Shown here: positions 19,145 through 28,971 of the stretch, piece by piece
Numbering within the stretch: the first letter of the stretch is position 1
Layout: every line of letters starts with the position of its first letter
Origin: an uncultured Acidobacteriaceae bacterium
Lineage (GTDB): Bacteria; Acidobacteriota; Terriglobia; Terriglobales; Acidobacteriaceae
Reading direction: 5' to 3'
Length of the DNA: 64,000 nt
NCBI GenBank assembly: GCA_937879855.1
Contig: CALFMO010000057.1
Span: 62,001-126,000 of the forward strand
Position numbers and translations under genes: made by a program
The notes under the pieces: model-generated
Seen by the model: the letters and a program-made list of their open reading frames with translations, nothing else
Told to the model about the DNA's origin: nothing
Databases searched by the model: none

Positions 19145-19229
19145 CACGTAGCGACAGCCGCTTCGGCTGTCAAGCTTTGCACGTGTGGGACCGGGCCCAT
19201 TGGCCCGGTCGTCGAGCGTAGCTCGACCT
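19145..19229. repeat. palindromic REP-like element, copy A
   Basis: Begins with CACGTAGCGACAGCCGC and contains three hairpins: GACAGCCG/CGGCTGTC, GACCGGGCC/GGCCCGGTC and GTCGAGC/GCTCGAC. The first 17 bases occur exactly, inverted, at 26918-26934; the second half (19182-19229) matches 21131-21178. It lies 7 bases after the zinc-ribbon gene and may also stop transcription. Confidence 0.75.
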
Positions 19230-19269
19230 GCCTTCGGCATCACGGCCCTATACGTTTTAAGATGACTGC

Positions 19270-20460
19270 ATGCCGAACGCTGCCGCTCTTGAGAAACTTC
19301 CAACTGTGAAGATTTCCCCACGCGGAGCCAGCCGCCTGAAAACCGGCCACGTCTGGGTCTACCGCTCCGACATTGTTTCTGCCGATTCCGTCCTCCCCGG
19401 CTCGCTAGTCCGCGTCTCCGACCAGCGTGGCAAGTCCCTGGGAACTGCCCTCTACTCCAGTTCCTCGCAGATCGCCATCCGCATGATCTCCTCCGATCCG
19501 GTTGCGGACCTTCCCACCCTGCTTCGCCAGCGCATTGCCGAGGCGATTGAGTATCGCCAGCCGCTGATCCATGACACTGAGGCCTACCGGGTGATTTTCA
19601 GCGAGGCCGACTTCCTTCCCGGCTTGATCGTCGATCGTTACGCTGACATTCTTTCTTTGCAAATCCTCACCCAGGGAATGGATGCCGACCCCGTGCGCCA
19701 GACCGTTCTTGCGGAACTCACCGATCGTCTGGGTCCGTCCGCAATTGTCGAACGAGTGGACCCACGCGTCCGTGAACTCGAAACCCTTCCGCCACGTGTG
19801 TCAGGCCTGTTGCAAGGCCAGAAATCTGCGACCAGCTTCACTATGAACGGAGTGAAGTTCCGCTACGAGGCGCTCGAAGGCCAGAAAACCGGCGCCTTCC
19901 TCGACCAGCGCGAGAACTACGCTGCCGCCGCGCAATATGCCAGGGGAGAGGCTCTCGACGTCTTTTGCTATCAGGGAGGCTTTGCCCTGCATCTAGCGGC
20001 GCGTTGCTCTCAGGTGACCGGCGTAGACAGCTCGCGTCCTGCTCTTGAAGTGGCTGAGAAGAACGCCACCCTCAATGGTCGCGAAATCGAGTGGATCGAG
20101 GGCAACGCCTTCGATCTGCTCAAGGATTACGCCGCCACCAACCGGCGATACGGCACCATCGTTCTCGACCCGCCAGCCTTTGCCAAAAGCAAGCGTGATC
20201 TCGATGCTGCTTTGCGGGGCTACAAGGAACTCAATCTCCGAGCTCTAAAGATGCTCCGCCCCGGCGGCGTGCTCGTGACCTGCTCGTGTTCCTATCATGT
20301 CAGCCAGTCCAATTTCCTTGAAATGCTCGCTGACACGGCCTTGGACGCTCATCGAACCCTCAGGGTGCTCGAGGTTCGAGGACAGGCAAAGGACCATCCG
20401 GTCCTGTTGAATATACCGGAAACAGCCTATTTAAAGTGCGTAATTGCTGTAGTAAGTTAA
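19270..20460 (+). CDS. class I SAM-dependent rRNA methyltransferase, RlmI/YccW type
   Basis: 396 aa. The N-terminal PUA domain (KTGHVWVYRSDIV ...) is followed by a central EEHEE-like region and a Rossmann methyltransferase with DVFCYQGGFALHLA (motif I) and the catalytic motif VLDPPAF, as in 23S rRNA (cytosine-C5)-methyltransferases and the RlmI subgroup. The C-terminal CSCSYHV supplies another conserved segment. The exact modified base cannot be told from sequence. Gene follows repeat copy A and precedes the hsp20 promoter. Confidence 0.88.
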   Translation: MPNAAALEKLPTVKISPRGASRLKTGHVWVYRSDIVSADSVLPGSLVRVSDQRGKSLGTALYSSSSQIAIRMISSDPVADLPTLLRQRIAEAIEYRQPLIHDTEAYRVIFSEADFLPGLIVDRYADILSLQILTQGMDADPVRQTVLAELTDRLGPSAIVERVDPRVRELETLPPRVSGLLQGQKSATSFTMNGVKFRYEALEGQKTGAFLDQRENYAAAAQYARGEALDVFCYQGGFALHLAARCSQVTGVDSSRPALEVAEKNATLNGREIEWIEGNAFDLLKDYAATNRRYGTIVLDPPAFAKSKRDLDAALRGYKELNLRALKMLRPGGVLVTCSCSYHVSQSNFLEMLADTALDAHRTLRVLEVRGQAKDHPVLLNIPETAYLKCVIAVVS

Positions 20461-20483
20461 TGAAAACACAGCGCAAACAGTAC

Positions 20484-20512
20484 TTGACAATAAATCGCTC
20501 AACTTTTATGCT
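20484..20512 (+). promoter_or_regulatory. sigma-70 promoter for hsp20
   Basis: TTGACA at 20484-20489 and TATGCT at 20507-20512 are separated by 17 bases. A short dyad ACGCT-N5-AGCGT follows in the leader. No CIRCE element was seen. The gene start is about 110 bases downstream with an AAGGAGG ribosome site. Confidence 0.75.
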
Positions 20513-20619
20513 TCTTTTACGCTAATGCAGCGTCAAATGAAGTAATGACGGCTTTCGGGACTATCCTCTCGAAGCCTGGAACTTTCTGAGACACCAATTT
20601 CTGAAGGAGGATTTTAGCT

Positions 20620-21120
20620 ATGACAGTACTTACCCGTTGGGAACCGTTCCGTGAGTTTTCCACCCTGCAGGATCGCATGAACCGCCTATTTCGCGAATCG
20701 TACAGCGGAGAAGGCCGGGACGAGTCTTTGACCGCATCGAGCTTCGCCCCCGCAGTCGACGTCTACGAAGATGAGCACAACGTGACGTTGAAAGTCGAAG
20801 TGCCCGGAATCGACGAGAAGGACATCGACATTCGCGTCGAAAATAACCTGCTCACCGTGCACGGCGACCGCAAGATCGAGAAAGAAGAGAAAGAAGAGAA
20901 CTATCGCCGCGTGGAACGCCAGTATGGCAGCTTCACCCGCACCTTCACTCTGCCCAACACCGTGGACACTGACAACGTTCAGGCAACCTACGACAAGGGC
21001 GTGTTGAAGATCTCACTGCCCAAGAAAGCCGAAGCTAAGCCGAAACAGATCAAGGTCAATGTGGGCAGCGCCAAGGGAGAGAAGACTCTTGAAGGCAAAG
21101 GCCCCAGCAAAGCCGCGTAA
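20620..21120 (+). CDS. Hsp20/alpha-crystallin small heat-shock protein
   Basis: 166 aa, strong AAGGAGG ribosome site at ideal spacing. The alpha-crystallin domain spans residues about 45-145 (PAVDVYEDEHNVTLKVEVPG, IRVENNLLTVHGDRK, and the conserved GVLKISLPK). It binds unfolding proteins as an ATP-independent holdase and hands them to disaggregases; clpB is the next gene, so the two form a functional heat-shock pair. The gene has its own sigma-70 promoter and a terminator, so the pair is not an operon. Confidence 0.95.
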   Translation: MTVLTRWEPFREFSTLQDRMNRLFRESYSGEGRDESLTASSFAPAVDVYEDEHNVTLKVEVPGIDEKDIDIRVENNLLTVHGDRKIEKEEKEENYRRVERQYGSFTRTFTLPNTVDTDNVQATYDKGVLKISLPKKAEAKPKQIKVNVGSAKGEKTLEGKGPSKAA

Positions 21121-21130
21121 TACAACCGCT

Positions 21131-21178
21131 CGTGTGGGACCGGGCCCATTGGCCCGGTCATCGAGCGCAGCTTGATCT
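21131..21178. repeat. palindromic REP-like element, copy B (partial)
   Basis: 29 bases identical to part of copy A (19182-19210), including the GACCGGGCC/GGCCCGGTC hairpin, followed by a near match to the GTCGAGC hairpin. It lies just after the hsp20 stop codon. Confidence 0.75.
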
Positions 21179-21186
21179 CTTTTCGA

Positions 21187-21224
21187 GGGAGGCGGCAAAA
21201 CTCATCGCCTCCCTAAATTTTTTC
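21187..21224 (+). terminator. rho-independent terminator after hsp20
   Basis: Perfect 8-bp stem GGGAGGCG/CGCCTCCC (21187-21194 with 21206-21213), 11-base loop, then TAAATTTTTT. It separates hsp20 from clpB. Confidence 0.8.
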
Positions 21225-21328
21225 ATCAGCGAGATTTCGTAGTCGACTAATTTGAACCCGAAAGCGACGATCGGACAATCAAATTACTCAATTACTAAAT
21301 TTCCCAAGGACAAAATCTGAGGTTCCCC

Positions 21329-23971
21329 ATGCCCATCCGTTGGGACAAATTTACCGTCAAAGCGCAGGAGGCCGTCCAGCGTGCGAATGAGCTGGCCTCC
21401 GAACACGGCAATCCCGAACTCCTGCCCCTCCACTTGCTCGCGGCACTGCTCGAAGACAAGGAAGGTATTGTTCCACCTGTGCTGGAAAAGATTGGCATCG
21501 GCCCCCAGGCCGTGCTCGCCCAAGTCTACGGCGAGATCGAAAAGCTTCCCAAGATTTCAGGCCAGGCGGCCCAGGCGACGCTCTCCAATGAATCGAACAA
21601 GCTGCTGGAGCAGGCCTTCCAGGAAGCGTCTAACTTTAAGGACGAATACGTTTCTACCGAGCACCTGCTGTTGGCCATTACGCACCTTAAGCGTGACGTG
21701 GCACAGGTAATCCTTGCCCGTGCCGGTGCCACCTACGATGCAATTCTGAAAGCGCTCACCGTAGTCCGTGGATCGCAAAAAGTCACGGACCAGAATCCCG
21801 AGGCCAAGTATCAGGCGCTGGAGCGTTATGCTCGCGACCTCACCGAGCAAGCCCGCCGCGGCAAGCTCGATCCCGTCATCGGACGTGATGAAGAAATCCG
21901 TAGGGTCGTGCAGGTTCTTTCGCGCCGCACCAAGAACAATCCTGTGCTGATCGGCGAGCCCGGCGTCGGCAAGACCGCCATCGTCGAAGGCCTTGCCCAA
22001 CGCATCGTCTCGGGCGACGTGCCCGAAGTTTTGAAAAATAAGCGCGTGGTCGCACTCGATCTGGGCGCGATGTTGGCAGGCGCCAAGTATCGCGGCGAGT
22101 TTGAAGAACGCCTCAAAGCCGTGCTGAAGGAAATTGAAGATTCGCAGGGCGAGATCGTTCTCTTTATCGACGAGTTGCACACGCTGGTCGGGGCCGGCGC
22201 GGCTGAAGGCGCCATTGACGCCTCCAACATGCTGAAGCCGGCGCTTGCACGTGGCGAGTTGCGCGCCATCGGTGCGACAACGCTTAACGAGTACCGCAAG
22301 TACATCGAGAAAGATGCTGCGCTCGAACGACGCTTCCAGATCGTCTACGTCGGCGAACCCAACGTGGAAGACACCATCGCGATCCTTCGCGGCCTCAAGG
22401 AAAAATACGAGGTGCATCACGGCGTGCGCATCAAAGATTCGGCCATTGTGGCCGCGGCCACGCTCTCGCACCGTTACATCACGGACCGCTTTCTGCCCGA
22501 CAAGGCCATCGACCTGATCGATGAAGCCGCGGCGTCGTTGCGCATCCAGATCGATTCGCTTCCTACCGACATCGATCAACTGGAGCGCAAGGCGATGCAA
22601 CTGGAAATTGAAAAGCAGGCCTTGAAAAAGGAAGATGACCCGAATTCGCGCGAGCGCCTCACGGTCATCGAGAAGGAACTCGCCGAAATCCGCGAGAGAT
22701 CGAACACGCTCAAAGCGAGCTGGAAAAAAGAGAAAGATCTCATCGCCCGGGTTCGCGCCCTCAAAGAACAGATCGAAAAACTAAAGATCGAAGAGCAGGC
22801 CGAAGAGCGCAAAGGCAACCTGCAGCGCGTCGCCGAAATCCGCTATAGCTTGATTCGCCAGGCCGAAGCGGAACTGGCCAAACTCAGCAAGCAAATGGAG
22901 ACGCAAAGCGGCACGCGCATGTTGAAAGAAGAAGTCGACGAGGAGGATGTCGCGCGCATCGTTTCCAAGTGGACCGGAATCCCGGTCTCAAAGATGCTGG
23001 AAGGCGAAGTCAAAAAGCTGGTCACCATGGAAGAGCGGCTGCGACAGCGCGTTGTGGGGCAAGACGCCGCACTGGAGCGCGTTGCCAACGCCATTCGCCG
23101 TTCCCGGGCCGGCCTCAGTGATCCCAAGCGTCCCATTGGTTCGTTCATCTTCCTCGGCCCAACCGGAGTCGGCAAGACCGAACTCGCGCGCGCCCTCGCC
23201 GAATTCCTGTTCGACGATGAGCACGCGATGCTGCGCATCGACATGTCCGAATACATGGAGAAGCACTCGGTAGCACGCCTGATCGGCGCGCCTCCGGGCT
23301 ACGTCGGTTACGAAGAAGGCGGCCAGCTTACCGAGCAGGTGCGTCGACGCCCCTACGCAGTGGTGCTCTTCGACGAAATCGAAAAAGCGCATCCCGACGT
23401 TTTCAACGTACTGTTGCAGATCATGGACGATGGCCGCTTGACCGACGGCAAAGGCCGAGTGGTGGACTTCAAGAACACGATCATCATCATGACGTCAAAT
23501 GTCGGCTCCGCCTACTTGCTGGCCGAAAATATTCACACCCCGCAGGAGTTCGAGAAAGCCAGCGAGCAGGTGCAGGAACTGTTGCACACGCACTTCAAGC
23601 CCGAGTTTCTGAACCGCGTCGACGACATCATTGTCTTCCGTCCGCTTGGCAAGGAGCAGTTGGTGCGCATCATCGAGTTGCGGCTGGAAGATGTTCGCCG
23701 CTTGCTCGCCGACCGCAAGATTTCGCTGGAACTCACCGACGCAGCGAAAGAATTGCTCTTCACGCAGGGATACGACCCGAACTTCGGGGCGCGTCCGCTG
23801 AAGCGCGCCATTCAAAGGCTGGTGCAGGATCCGCTGGCTCTAAAGATTCTCGACGGCGAAATTCTTCACGGCGATCACGTGATCGTCGACGCCGACAAGA
23901 AAGCCGGCAAGATGAAATTCGAAGTCAGCAAACGCATAGGCGAGAAAGAGCCGGCTGGCGCTAAACGGTGA
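21329..23971 (+). CDS. clpB: ATP-dependent disaggregase ClpB
   Basis: 880 aa, full length. Order: N-terminal Clp_N repeats (residues 1-150), first AAA+ with Walker A GEPGVGKTA near 209, the long middle coiled-coil (about 410-530), second AAA+ with GPTGVGKTE near 610, and the C-terminal D2-small domain. The middle domain and the absence of an IGF/L ClpP loop mark it as ClpB rather than ClpC or ClpA. It extracts polypeptides from aggregates with DnaK. The start follows an AAGGAC-like site; a trio of AT-rich bases precedes it. Confidence 0.97.
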   Translation: MPIRWDKFTVKAQEAVQRANELASEHGNPELLPLHLLAALLEDKEGIVPPVLEKIGIGPQAVLAQVYGEIEKLPKISGQAAQATLSNESNKLLEQAFQEASNFKDEYVSTEHLLLAITHLKRDVAQVILARAGATYDAILKALTVVRGSQKVTDQNPEAKYQALERYARDLTEQARRGKLDPVIGRDEEIRRVVQVLSRRTKNNPVLIGEPGVGKTAIVEGLAQRIVSGDVPEVLKNKRVVALDLGAMLAGAKYRGEFEERLKAVLKEIEDSQGEIVLFIDELHTLVGAGAAEGAIDASNMLKPALARGELRAIGATTLNEYRKYIEKDAALERRFQIVYVGEPNVEDTIAILRGLKEKYEVHHGVRIKDSAIVAAATLSHRYITDRFLPDKAIDLIDEAAASLRIQIDSLPTDIDQLERKAMQLEIEKQALKKEDDPNSRERLTVIEKELAEIRERSNTLKASWKKEKDLIARVRALKEQIEKLKIEEQAEERKGNLQRVAEIRYSLIRQAEAELAKLSKQMETQSGTRMLKEEVDEEDVARIVSKWTGIPVSKMLEGEVKKLVTMEERLRQRVVGQDAALERVANAIRRSRAGLSDPKRPIGSFIFLGPTGVGKTELARALAEFLFDDEHAMLRIDMSEYMEKHSVARLIGAPPGYVGYEEGGQLTEQVRRRPYAVVLFDEIEKAHPDVFNVLLQIMDDGRLTDGKGRVVDFKNTIIIMTSNVGSAYLLAENIHTPQEFEKASEQVQELLHTHFKPEFLNRVDDIIVFRPLGKEQLVRIIELRLEDVRRLLADRKISLELTDAAKELLFTQGYDPNFGARPLKRAIQRLVQDPLALKILDGEILHGDHVIVDADKKAGKMKFEVSKRIGEKEPAGAKR

Positions 23972-24113
23972 AGCGGTTGCACCATCCCGCGGCCCCGCCG
24001 GGTTTGCCCTTCTTTTCTCTCGACTGTAAGATCAAAGTTCATCTCTGAATAGGGATTTCATCGAATTGTGCTCGGCTGACAGGGGCAGAGTGCCAGCCCT
24101 AAACGAATCTTCG

Positions 24114-26882
24114 ATGCCACACGAGTTGCCTAAAGCTTACGAGCCGGGCGCGATTGAAACGCGCTGGGCTGAGTACTGGGTCAAAGAAAAACTCTTCTCG
24201 GTGAAGACGCCGCCTGAGGGCGAGACGCGCCCTGTCTTCACGCTGCTGCTGCCGCCGCCGAACGTTACCGGCCGCCTGCACATGGGCCACATGCTTAACC
24301 AGACGCAGATGGACATTATTGTGCGCTGGCATCGCATGCGCGGCTTCATCACGTTGTGGCTCCCCGGCACCGATCATGCCGGCATCGCAACGCAGATGAT
24401 GGTGGAAAAGCAGCTCGAAAGAGAAGGCAAGAAGCGCCGCGAGCTGGGGCGCGAAAAATTCGTGGAGCGCGTTTGGGAATGGAAGAAGCTCTATGGCAAT
24501 GCCATCCTCGACCAGATGAAGCGCCTGGGCGCCTCCGTCGACTGGGACCGCGAATACTTCACCATGGACGAAAATCTTTCGCGCGCGGTGCGCGAGGTGT
24601 TCGTCCGCTTGTATGAAGAAGGTCTCATCTATCGCGGAAATTACATCGTGAACTGGTGTCCGTGGCACGAGACTGCGATCTCTGACCTCGAAGTGAAGCA
24701 CGAAGATGTGCAGGGAAAGCTATGGGAGATTCGATACCCCGTTGTGGGCTCGGACGAGTTCATCACCGTGGCGACTACGCGGCCCGAGACGATGCTGGGT
24801 GATACTGCGATCGCGGTCAACGCGAAAGATGAACGCTACACCCACCTGCATGGGAAAAAAGTTCTGTTACCGCTGATGAATCGCGAGATTCCCATCATCA
24901 CCGACGAACTCGCGCAGCCGGAATTTGGCACGGGCGCGGTGAAGGTAACTCCGGCGCACGATCCTAACGATTTTCAGGCCGGACTACGTCACCATCTGCC
25001 CCAGATCAACGTGATGGATGAGCACGCGCACATGAACCAGAACGCCGGTCCGTACGCCGGGCTAGACCGTTTCGAGGCGCGCAAGCGCGTGCTGGCTGAT
25101 CTGCGGGAGCAGGGATATCTGGTTGCGGAAAAAGATTATGCACTCTCCATCGGCAAGTGCGACCGCTGCGGAACCATCGTCGAGCCCCGCCTTTCCGAGC
25201 AATGGTTCATCAAGATCAAGCCGCTGGCCGAGCGCGCGAAAGAGGCCGTCGAGAGCGGCGAGATCACGATTGTCCCCGACAACTATCGCCAGATTTATCT
25301 GAACTGGATGAACAATATCTATGACTGGTGCATCTCGCGCCAGTTGTGGTGGGGACATCGGATTCCAGCGTGGAAGTGCGACGGTTGCAAAGAATTTATC
25401 GTCGCCCGCGAAGCACCGACTCAGTGTCCAAAGTGCGGTGGCGCGAAGTTGGAGCAGAGTTCCGACGTGCTCGACACGTGGTTCTCGTCGGGATTGCTGC
25501 CGTTCACCACACTCGGCTGGCCGGAAAAGACGCGCGATCAGGCCGTGTTCTATCCCACGACGCTCCTGATCACAGCATACGAGATCCTATTTTTCTGGGT
25601 AGCCCGCATGATTATGTTCGGCTGCCACTTCATGGAGGGGCACGAGCAGGATCCAGCCATCAAGAAGGCCAGCGGCTGGCAAGACAAGAAGAATGACAGC
25701 GTGCCTTTCCGGCAAGTGTACATTCATTCGCTGGTGCGCGATGCAGCCGGCGAGAAAATGTCGAAGGTGAAGGGAAATGTGATCAATCCCTTGGACATCA
25801 TCGAACGCTTCGGCACCGATGCGACGCGGTTCACGCTGGCGGCGATGGCCGCACCGGGTACCGACATCGCCTTTAGTGAAAGCCGCACCGGTGGATACCG
25901 AGCGTTTGCCAATAAGATTTGGAACGCCGCGCGATTCATGTTCATGAATGTGGACAGGATCGAGCCAGGCCTACGGCCCGCGACAACTGAAGGAGGCTCG
26001 CCCCACAAGGGCGTTGCCAGATTTCAAAGTGCCACGCTTGAAGACCGCTGGATTCTTTCGCGTTTCAATCGTGCTGTCTCCGATGTGAACGAAGCGCTGG
26101 CCACTTATCGCTTCCACGAGGCCGCCAATCGCATCTACGACTTTTTCTGGGGCGAGTTCTGCGACTGGTACTTGGAACTGATCAAGCCGCGGCTGAACTT
26201 TGAAGAAGGCGCTGATCAAAGCGGGGCTCGCGCGGCCTGTGCCAACCTCGTGAACTTGTTCGACGCATCGCTGCGACTGCTCCATCCGGTCATGCCGTTT
26301 ATCACGGAAGAGATCTGGCAGGCCATCTATGAGGGCAAGGTTCCATACAAATCGATCGCTCTCGCGGAATATCCGCAAGCGAGTGAAGAACAGTTTGACC
26401 TCGGCGCCGAGACCGAGATGGCGATCCTGCAGGACTTGATTGTGAGCGTCCGCAATCTCCGTGCCGAACTGAAAGTCGAACCCAAGGTGAAGGTGCCCAT
26501 CGAGGTGTTTGCCCATGAGCCAGAGATTCGCAAGATGATCGATCACAATCGGGGCGCGGTCGAGCGGCTGGCAAGCGTCGAGAAAATCACGTTTGTCGAC
26601 AGCTCGCTCGCAAACCGAACCGGCGCACGCGGAACGGCCCGCTTCGACGTGCATCTGCTCTACGAGCAAAAAATCGACGTAGCTGCCGAGTGCGACCGCT
26701 TAAAGAAAGAGTTGGAGAAGATCGAACGCGGTATCGGCAGCGGCCAGCGGCAGTTGGGCAATGAACAGTTCCTGTCCAAAGCTCCTGCGACCGTGGTCGA
26801 GAACCTGCGTAAGCAACAACAGGAACTTGCGGTGATGCTTACCAAGACGCAGAGTAAGCTGAAGGAGTTAGGCTGCCAGTGA
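24114..26882 (+). CDS. valS: valyl-tRNA synthetase
   Basis: 922 aa from MPHELPKAYEPGAIETRWAE; the upstream GTG at 24066 would add 16 unlikely residues. Class I signatures: NVTGRLHMGHMLN near residue 55 (HIGH) and KMSKVKGN near 548 (KMSKS, with Val as the fifth residue). The CP1 editing domain contains TTRPETMLGDTAIAV, and GTDHAGIATQ is present. A C-terminal tRNA-binding coiled coil ends the protein. Charges tRNA-Val in the cytoplasm. nadC follows after 60 bases. Confidence 0.97.
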   Translation: MPHELPKAYEPGAIETRWAEYWVKEKLFSVKTPPEGETRPVFTLLLPPPNVTGRLHMGHMLNQTQMDIIVRWHRMRGFITLWLPGTDHAGIATQMMVEKQLEREGKKRRELGREKFVERVWEWKKLYGNAILDQMKRLGASVDWDREYFTMDENLSRAVREVFVRLYEEGLIYRGNYIVNWCPWHETAISDLEVKHEDVQGKLWEIRYPVVGSDEFITVATTRPETMLGDTAIAVNAKDERYTHLHGKKVLLPLMNREIPIITDELAQPEFGTGAVKVTPAHDPNDFQAGLRHHLPQINVMDEHAHMNQNAGPYAGLDRFEARKRVLADLREQGYLVAEKDYALSIGKCDRCGTIVEPRLSEQWFIKIKPLAERAKEAVESGEITIVPDNYRQIYLNWMNNIYDWCISRQLWWGHRIPAWKCDGCKEFIVAREAPTQCPKCGGAKLEQSSDVLDTWFSSGLLPFTTLGWPEKTRDQAVFYPTTLLITAYEILFFWVARMIMFGCHFMEGHEQDPAIKKASGWQDKKNDSVPFRQVYIHSLVRDAAGEKMSKVKGNVINPLDIIERFGTDATRFTLAAMAAPGTDIAFSESRTGGYRAFANKIWNAARFMFMNVDRIEPGLRPATTEGGSPHKGVARFQSATLEDRWILSRFNRAVSDVNEALATYRFHEAANRIYDFFWGEFCDWYLELIKPRLNFEEGADQSGARAACANLVNLFDASLRLLHPVMPFITEEIWQAIYEGKVPYKSIALAEYPQASEEQFDLGAETEMAILQDLIVSVRNLRAELKVEPKVKVPIEVFAHEPEIRKMIDHNRGAVERLASVEKITFVDSSLANRTGARGTARFDVHLLYEQKIDVAAECDRLKKELEKIERGIGSGQRQLGNEQFLSKAPATVVENLRKQQQELAVMLTKTQSKLKELGCQ

Positions 26883-26888
26883 ATTGAA

Positions 26889-26934
26889 GCAGCAGTCCGC
26901 CCCGCTCGACAGGCGAGGCGGCTGTCGCTACGTG
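26889..26934. repeat. palindromic REP-like element, copy C
   Basis: Contains CCGCC/GGCGG hairpin arms and ends with GCGGCTGTCGCTACGTG, the exact reverse complement of the start of copy A. It fills the valS-nadC gap. Confidence 0.7.
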
Positions 26935-26942
26935 TACCGGCT

Positions 26943-27836
26943 ATGGATTGGAATTCAAGACGCCTTACGACATTGCTGGAGAATGCGCTGCTCGAAGACC
27001 GTGCGACGCGCGATGCCACCAGTTACGCCTGCATCGATCCCAACCAGCGTGCGGCTGCGACAATTGTCTCCAAGCAAGACTGCATTCTCGCGGGAATCGG
27101 TTGCGTGGCCCGCATCCTCGATGTATACGCGGCGCTCGACGGGGCCGTGACTGCGCACTACGAGGTCACCACGCATCCCGAGATTTTCGACGGTGTTCGA
27201 CTGCACAAGGGACAATCCGTAGCCGTGATTCGCCACAATGCACGCGTGATTCTCTCCTGTGAGCGCGTCATCTTGAATTTTCTGCAGCGCATGAGCGGCA
27301 TCGCGACCCTGACTCGCAAATTTGTGGAAGCCGTGTCGGGCACCAAGGCGCGCATTCTGGATACGCGCAAAACCGCGCCCGGCCTGCGTGTGATCGACAA
27401 GAACGCGGTACGCTGCGGCGGCGGACAGAACCACCGTCTCGACCTTTCTGACGGAGTGCTGATTAAGAATAATCATATCGCCCTGGCGGGCGGCATCGTT
27501 CCGGCTTTGGAGCGCGCCGTGCGCAACCGCCGCGGTTCGCAGATCATCGAGGTTGAGGTTCGCACGCTGGAGGAACTGGAGCTGGCACTGGCGCATGGTG
27601 GCGAGGCCATTCTGCTCGACAACATGTCGGTCGAGGATGTGCGCCGCGCCGTCGAGCGCTGCGCGCAGCCCCAATTCCAAAAGGACGGCCGCCACATTCC
27701 GGTGGAATGCTCAGGGGGAATTCGTCTTGATAATGTTCGCGCCTATGCCGAGAGTGGCGTCGATTTCATTTCGGTGGGTTTGCTCACGCATTCGCCACAG
27801 GCTGTGGATATGAGCATGCGGGTCGTTCCAGCCTGA
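26943..27836 (+). CDS. nadC: nicotinate-nucleotide pyrophosphorylase (carboxylating)
   Basis: 297 aa, typical length. Converts quinolinate and PRPP to nicotinate mononucleotide in NAD synthesis. Conserved blocks: LLENALLEDRATRDATSY, LNFLQRMSGIATLT, DTRKTAPGLRVIDK, GGGQNHRLDLSDG, IEVEVRTLEELE, LLDNMS and VECSGGI. Neighbouring birA and coaX make a cofactor-metabolism cluster; no nadA or nadB is in view. Confidence 0.97.
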   Translation: MDWNSRRLTTLLENALLEDRATRDATSYACIDPNQRAAATIVSKQDCILAGIGCVARILDVYAALDGAVTAHYEVTTHPEIFDGVRLHKGQSVAVIRHNARVILSCERVILNFLQRMSGIATLTRKFVEAVSGTKARILDTRKTAPGLRVIDKNAVRCGGGQNHRLDLSDGVLIKNNHIALAGGIVPALERAVRNRRGSQIIEVEVRTLEELELALAHGGEAILLDNMSVEDVRRAVERCAQPQFQKDGRHIPVECSGGIRLDNVRAYAESGVDFISVGLLTHSPQAVDMSMRVVPA

Positions 27837-27975
27837 GGCAATGATTGTTGTTTAGCCGCAATTCGCGCATAATCTCCGCATCGCTAAAAGCGCCAAATCT
27901 CGTAAGCCGTCTTCGCGGGAAAAAACTCCAGCAGCGCACCAGCCACAGCCCACCGATCTGCGGCTCGGCCGCATC

Positions 27976-28926
27976 GTGCGTCTGCTCATGGAGCACGCTA
28001 CCGTCGTCGCTAGCGGAACCAAAATTGCCCAGGAAATTTCCTCGAATCGCTCTGAGGTATGGCGTTTGATTCAGCAATTACGCGGCTTGGGAGTGAATGT
28101 GGCTGGCCATCCCGCCACCGGTTACCGCCTGCGTTCAGTCCCGGACTTGCTTTTGCCGGAGATTCTGCGGCCAGTCGTGAGGGGCACGATTTTCGACGAG
28201 CATCTCCACCATTTCTACAAAATTGGATCGACTAACACGGCGGCCATGGCCGCGGCCGCGGAAGGCGCTCCCGAGGGCAGCGTCTTTCTCGCTGAAGAAC
28301 AAACAGAAGGCCGTGGGCGCGGCGCCAACTCGTGGCAGTCTCCGCGCTCGACCGGGATTTATTGCTCGGTGGTCGTCCGGCCCACGCTTCCGCCGTCGGA
28401 TGTGTTGGTGCTCTCGCTCGCGGCGGGACTAGCGGTGCAGGCGGCCATTCAGCAAATCGATTCGCGGGCGAGTGCCGACTTGAAGTGGCCCAACGACGTT
28501 TTGATCGACGGAAAGAAGGTCTGCGGCATTCTCACCGAGATGAATGCTGAGGCGACCCGCGTCCGCTACATTGTGGTGGGGATCGGCATCAATATAAATC
28601 AAGCAAGTTTTCCCAAGGAGTTGCACGCGACATCGCTTCGCCTCGCGACCGGAAGTGAATGGTCGCGCGTCGAGTTGGCGGGGGCTTTGCTAAAATCACT
28701 CGATCGCGAGTATCGGCGTTTGCTGGAGGACCCGCGCGCCCGAGAGTCGATTTTGCGGCGTTTCGCTGACAGTTCCTCGTGGGTTCAAGGAAGAGCGGTG
28801 CGTATCGAAGAGAATGGTTCAGCCTTCGAAGGAACCACCGAAGGCCTCGATTCGCGCGGGTTCTTGCAGGTACGAACAGATCGCGGAATTCGAACGGTGC
28901 TAAGCGGGACCGTGCGGGAAAACTAG
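27976..28926 (+). CDS. birA: bifunctional biotin-protein ligase / biotin operon repressor
   Basis: 316 aa from a GTG at 27976; an in-frame stop at about 27854 and no other start codon in between support this. Residues 1-60 form the winged-helix DNA-binding domain (SGTKIAQEISSNRSEVWRLI); then the catalytic domain with GRGRGANSWQSP, TGIYCSVVVRP and KWPNDVLIDGKKVCGIL; a short SH3-like C-terminal domain follows. Biotinylates acetyl-CoA carboxylase carrier protein and can repress biotin genes. The gene ends at the repeat copy D. Confidence 0.95.
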   Translation: MRLLMEHATVVASGTKIAQEISSNRSEVWRLIQQLRGLGVNVAGHPATGYRLRSVPDLLLPEILRPVVRGTIFDEHLHHFYKIGSTNTAAMAAAAEGAPEGSVFLAEEQTEGRGRGANSWQSPRSTGIYCSVVVRPTLPPSDVLVLSLAAGLAVQAAIQQIDSRASADLKWPNDVLIDGKKVCGILTEMNAEATRVRYIVVGIGININQASFPKELHATSLRLATGSEWSRVELAGALLKSLDREYRRLLEDPRARESILRRFADSSSWVQGRAVRIEENGSAFEGTTEGLDSRGFLQVRTDRGIRTVLSGTVREN

Positions 28927-28960
28927 CGTCGCCGGACAGTCGCCAGGACGGCGGCGCTAC
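28924..28960. repeat. palindromic REP-like element, copy D
   Basis: The ends TAGCGTCGCCG and CGGCGGCGCTA pair with one wobble position, and the right side continues CTACGTTT. It overlaps the last bases of birA and precedes coaX. Confidence 0.6.
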
Positions 28961-28971
28961 GTTTAAAAAAC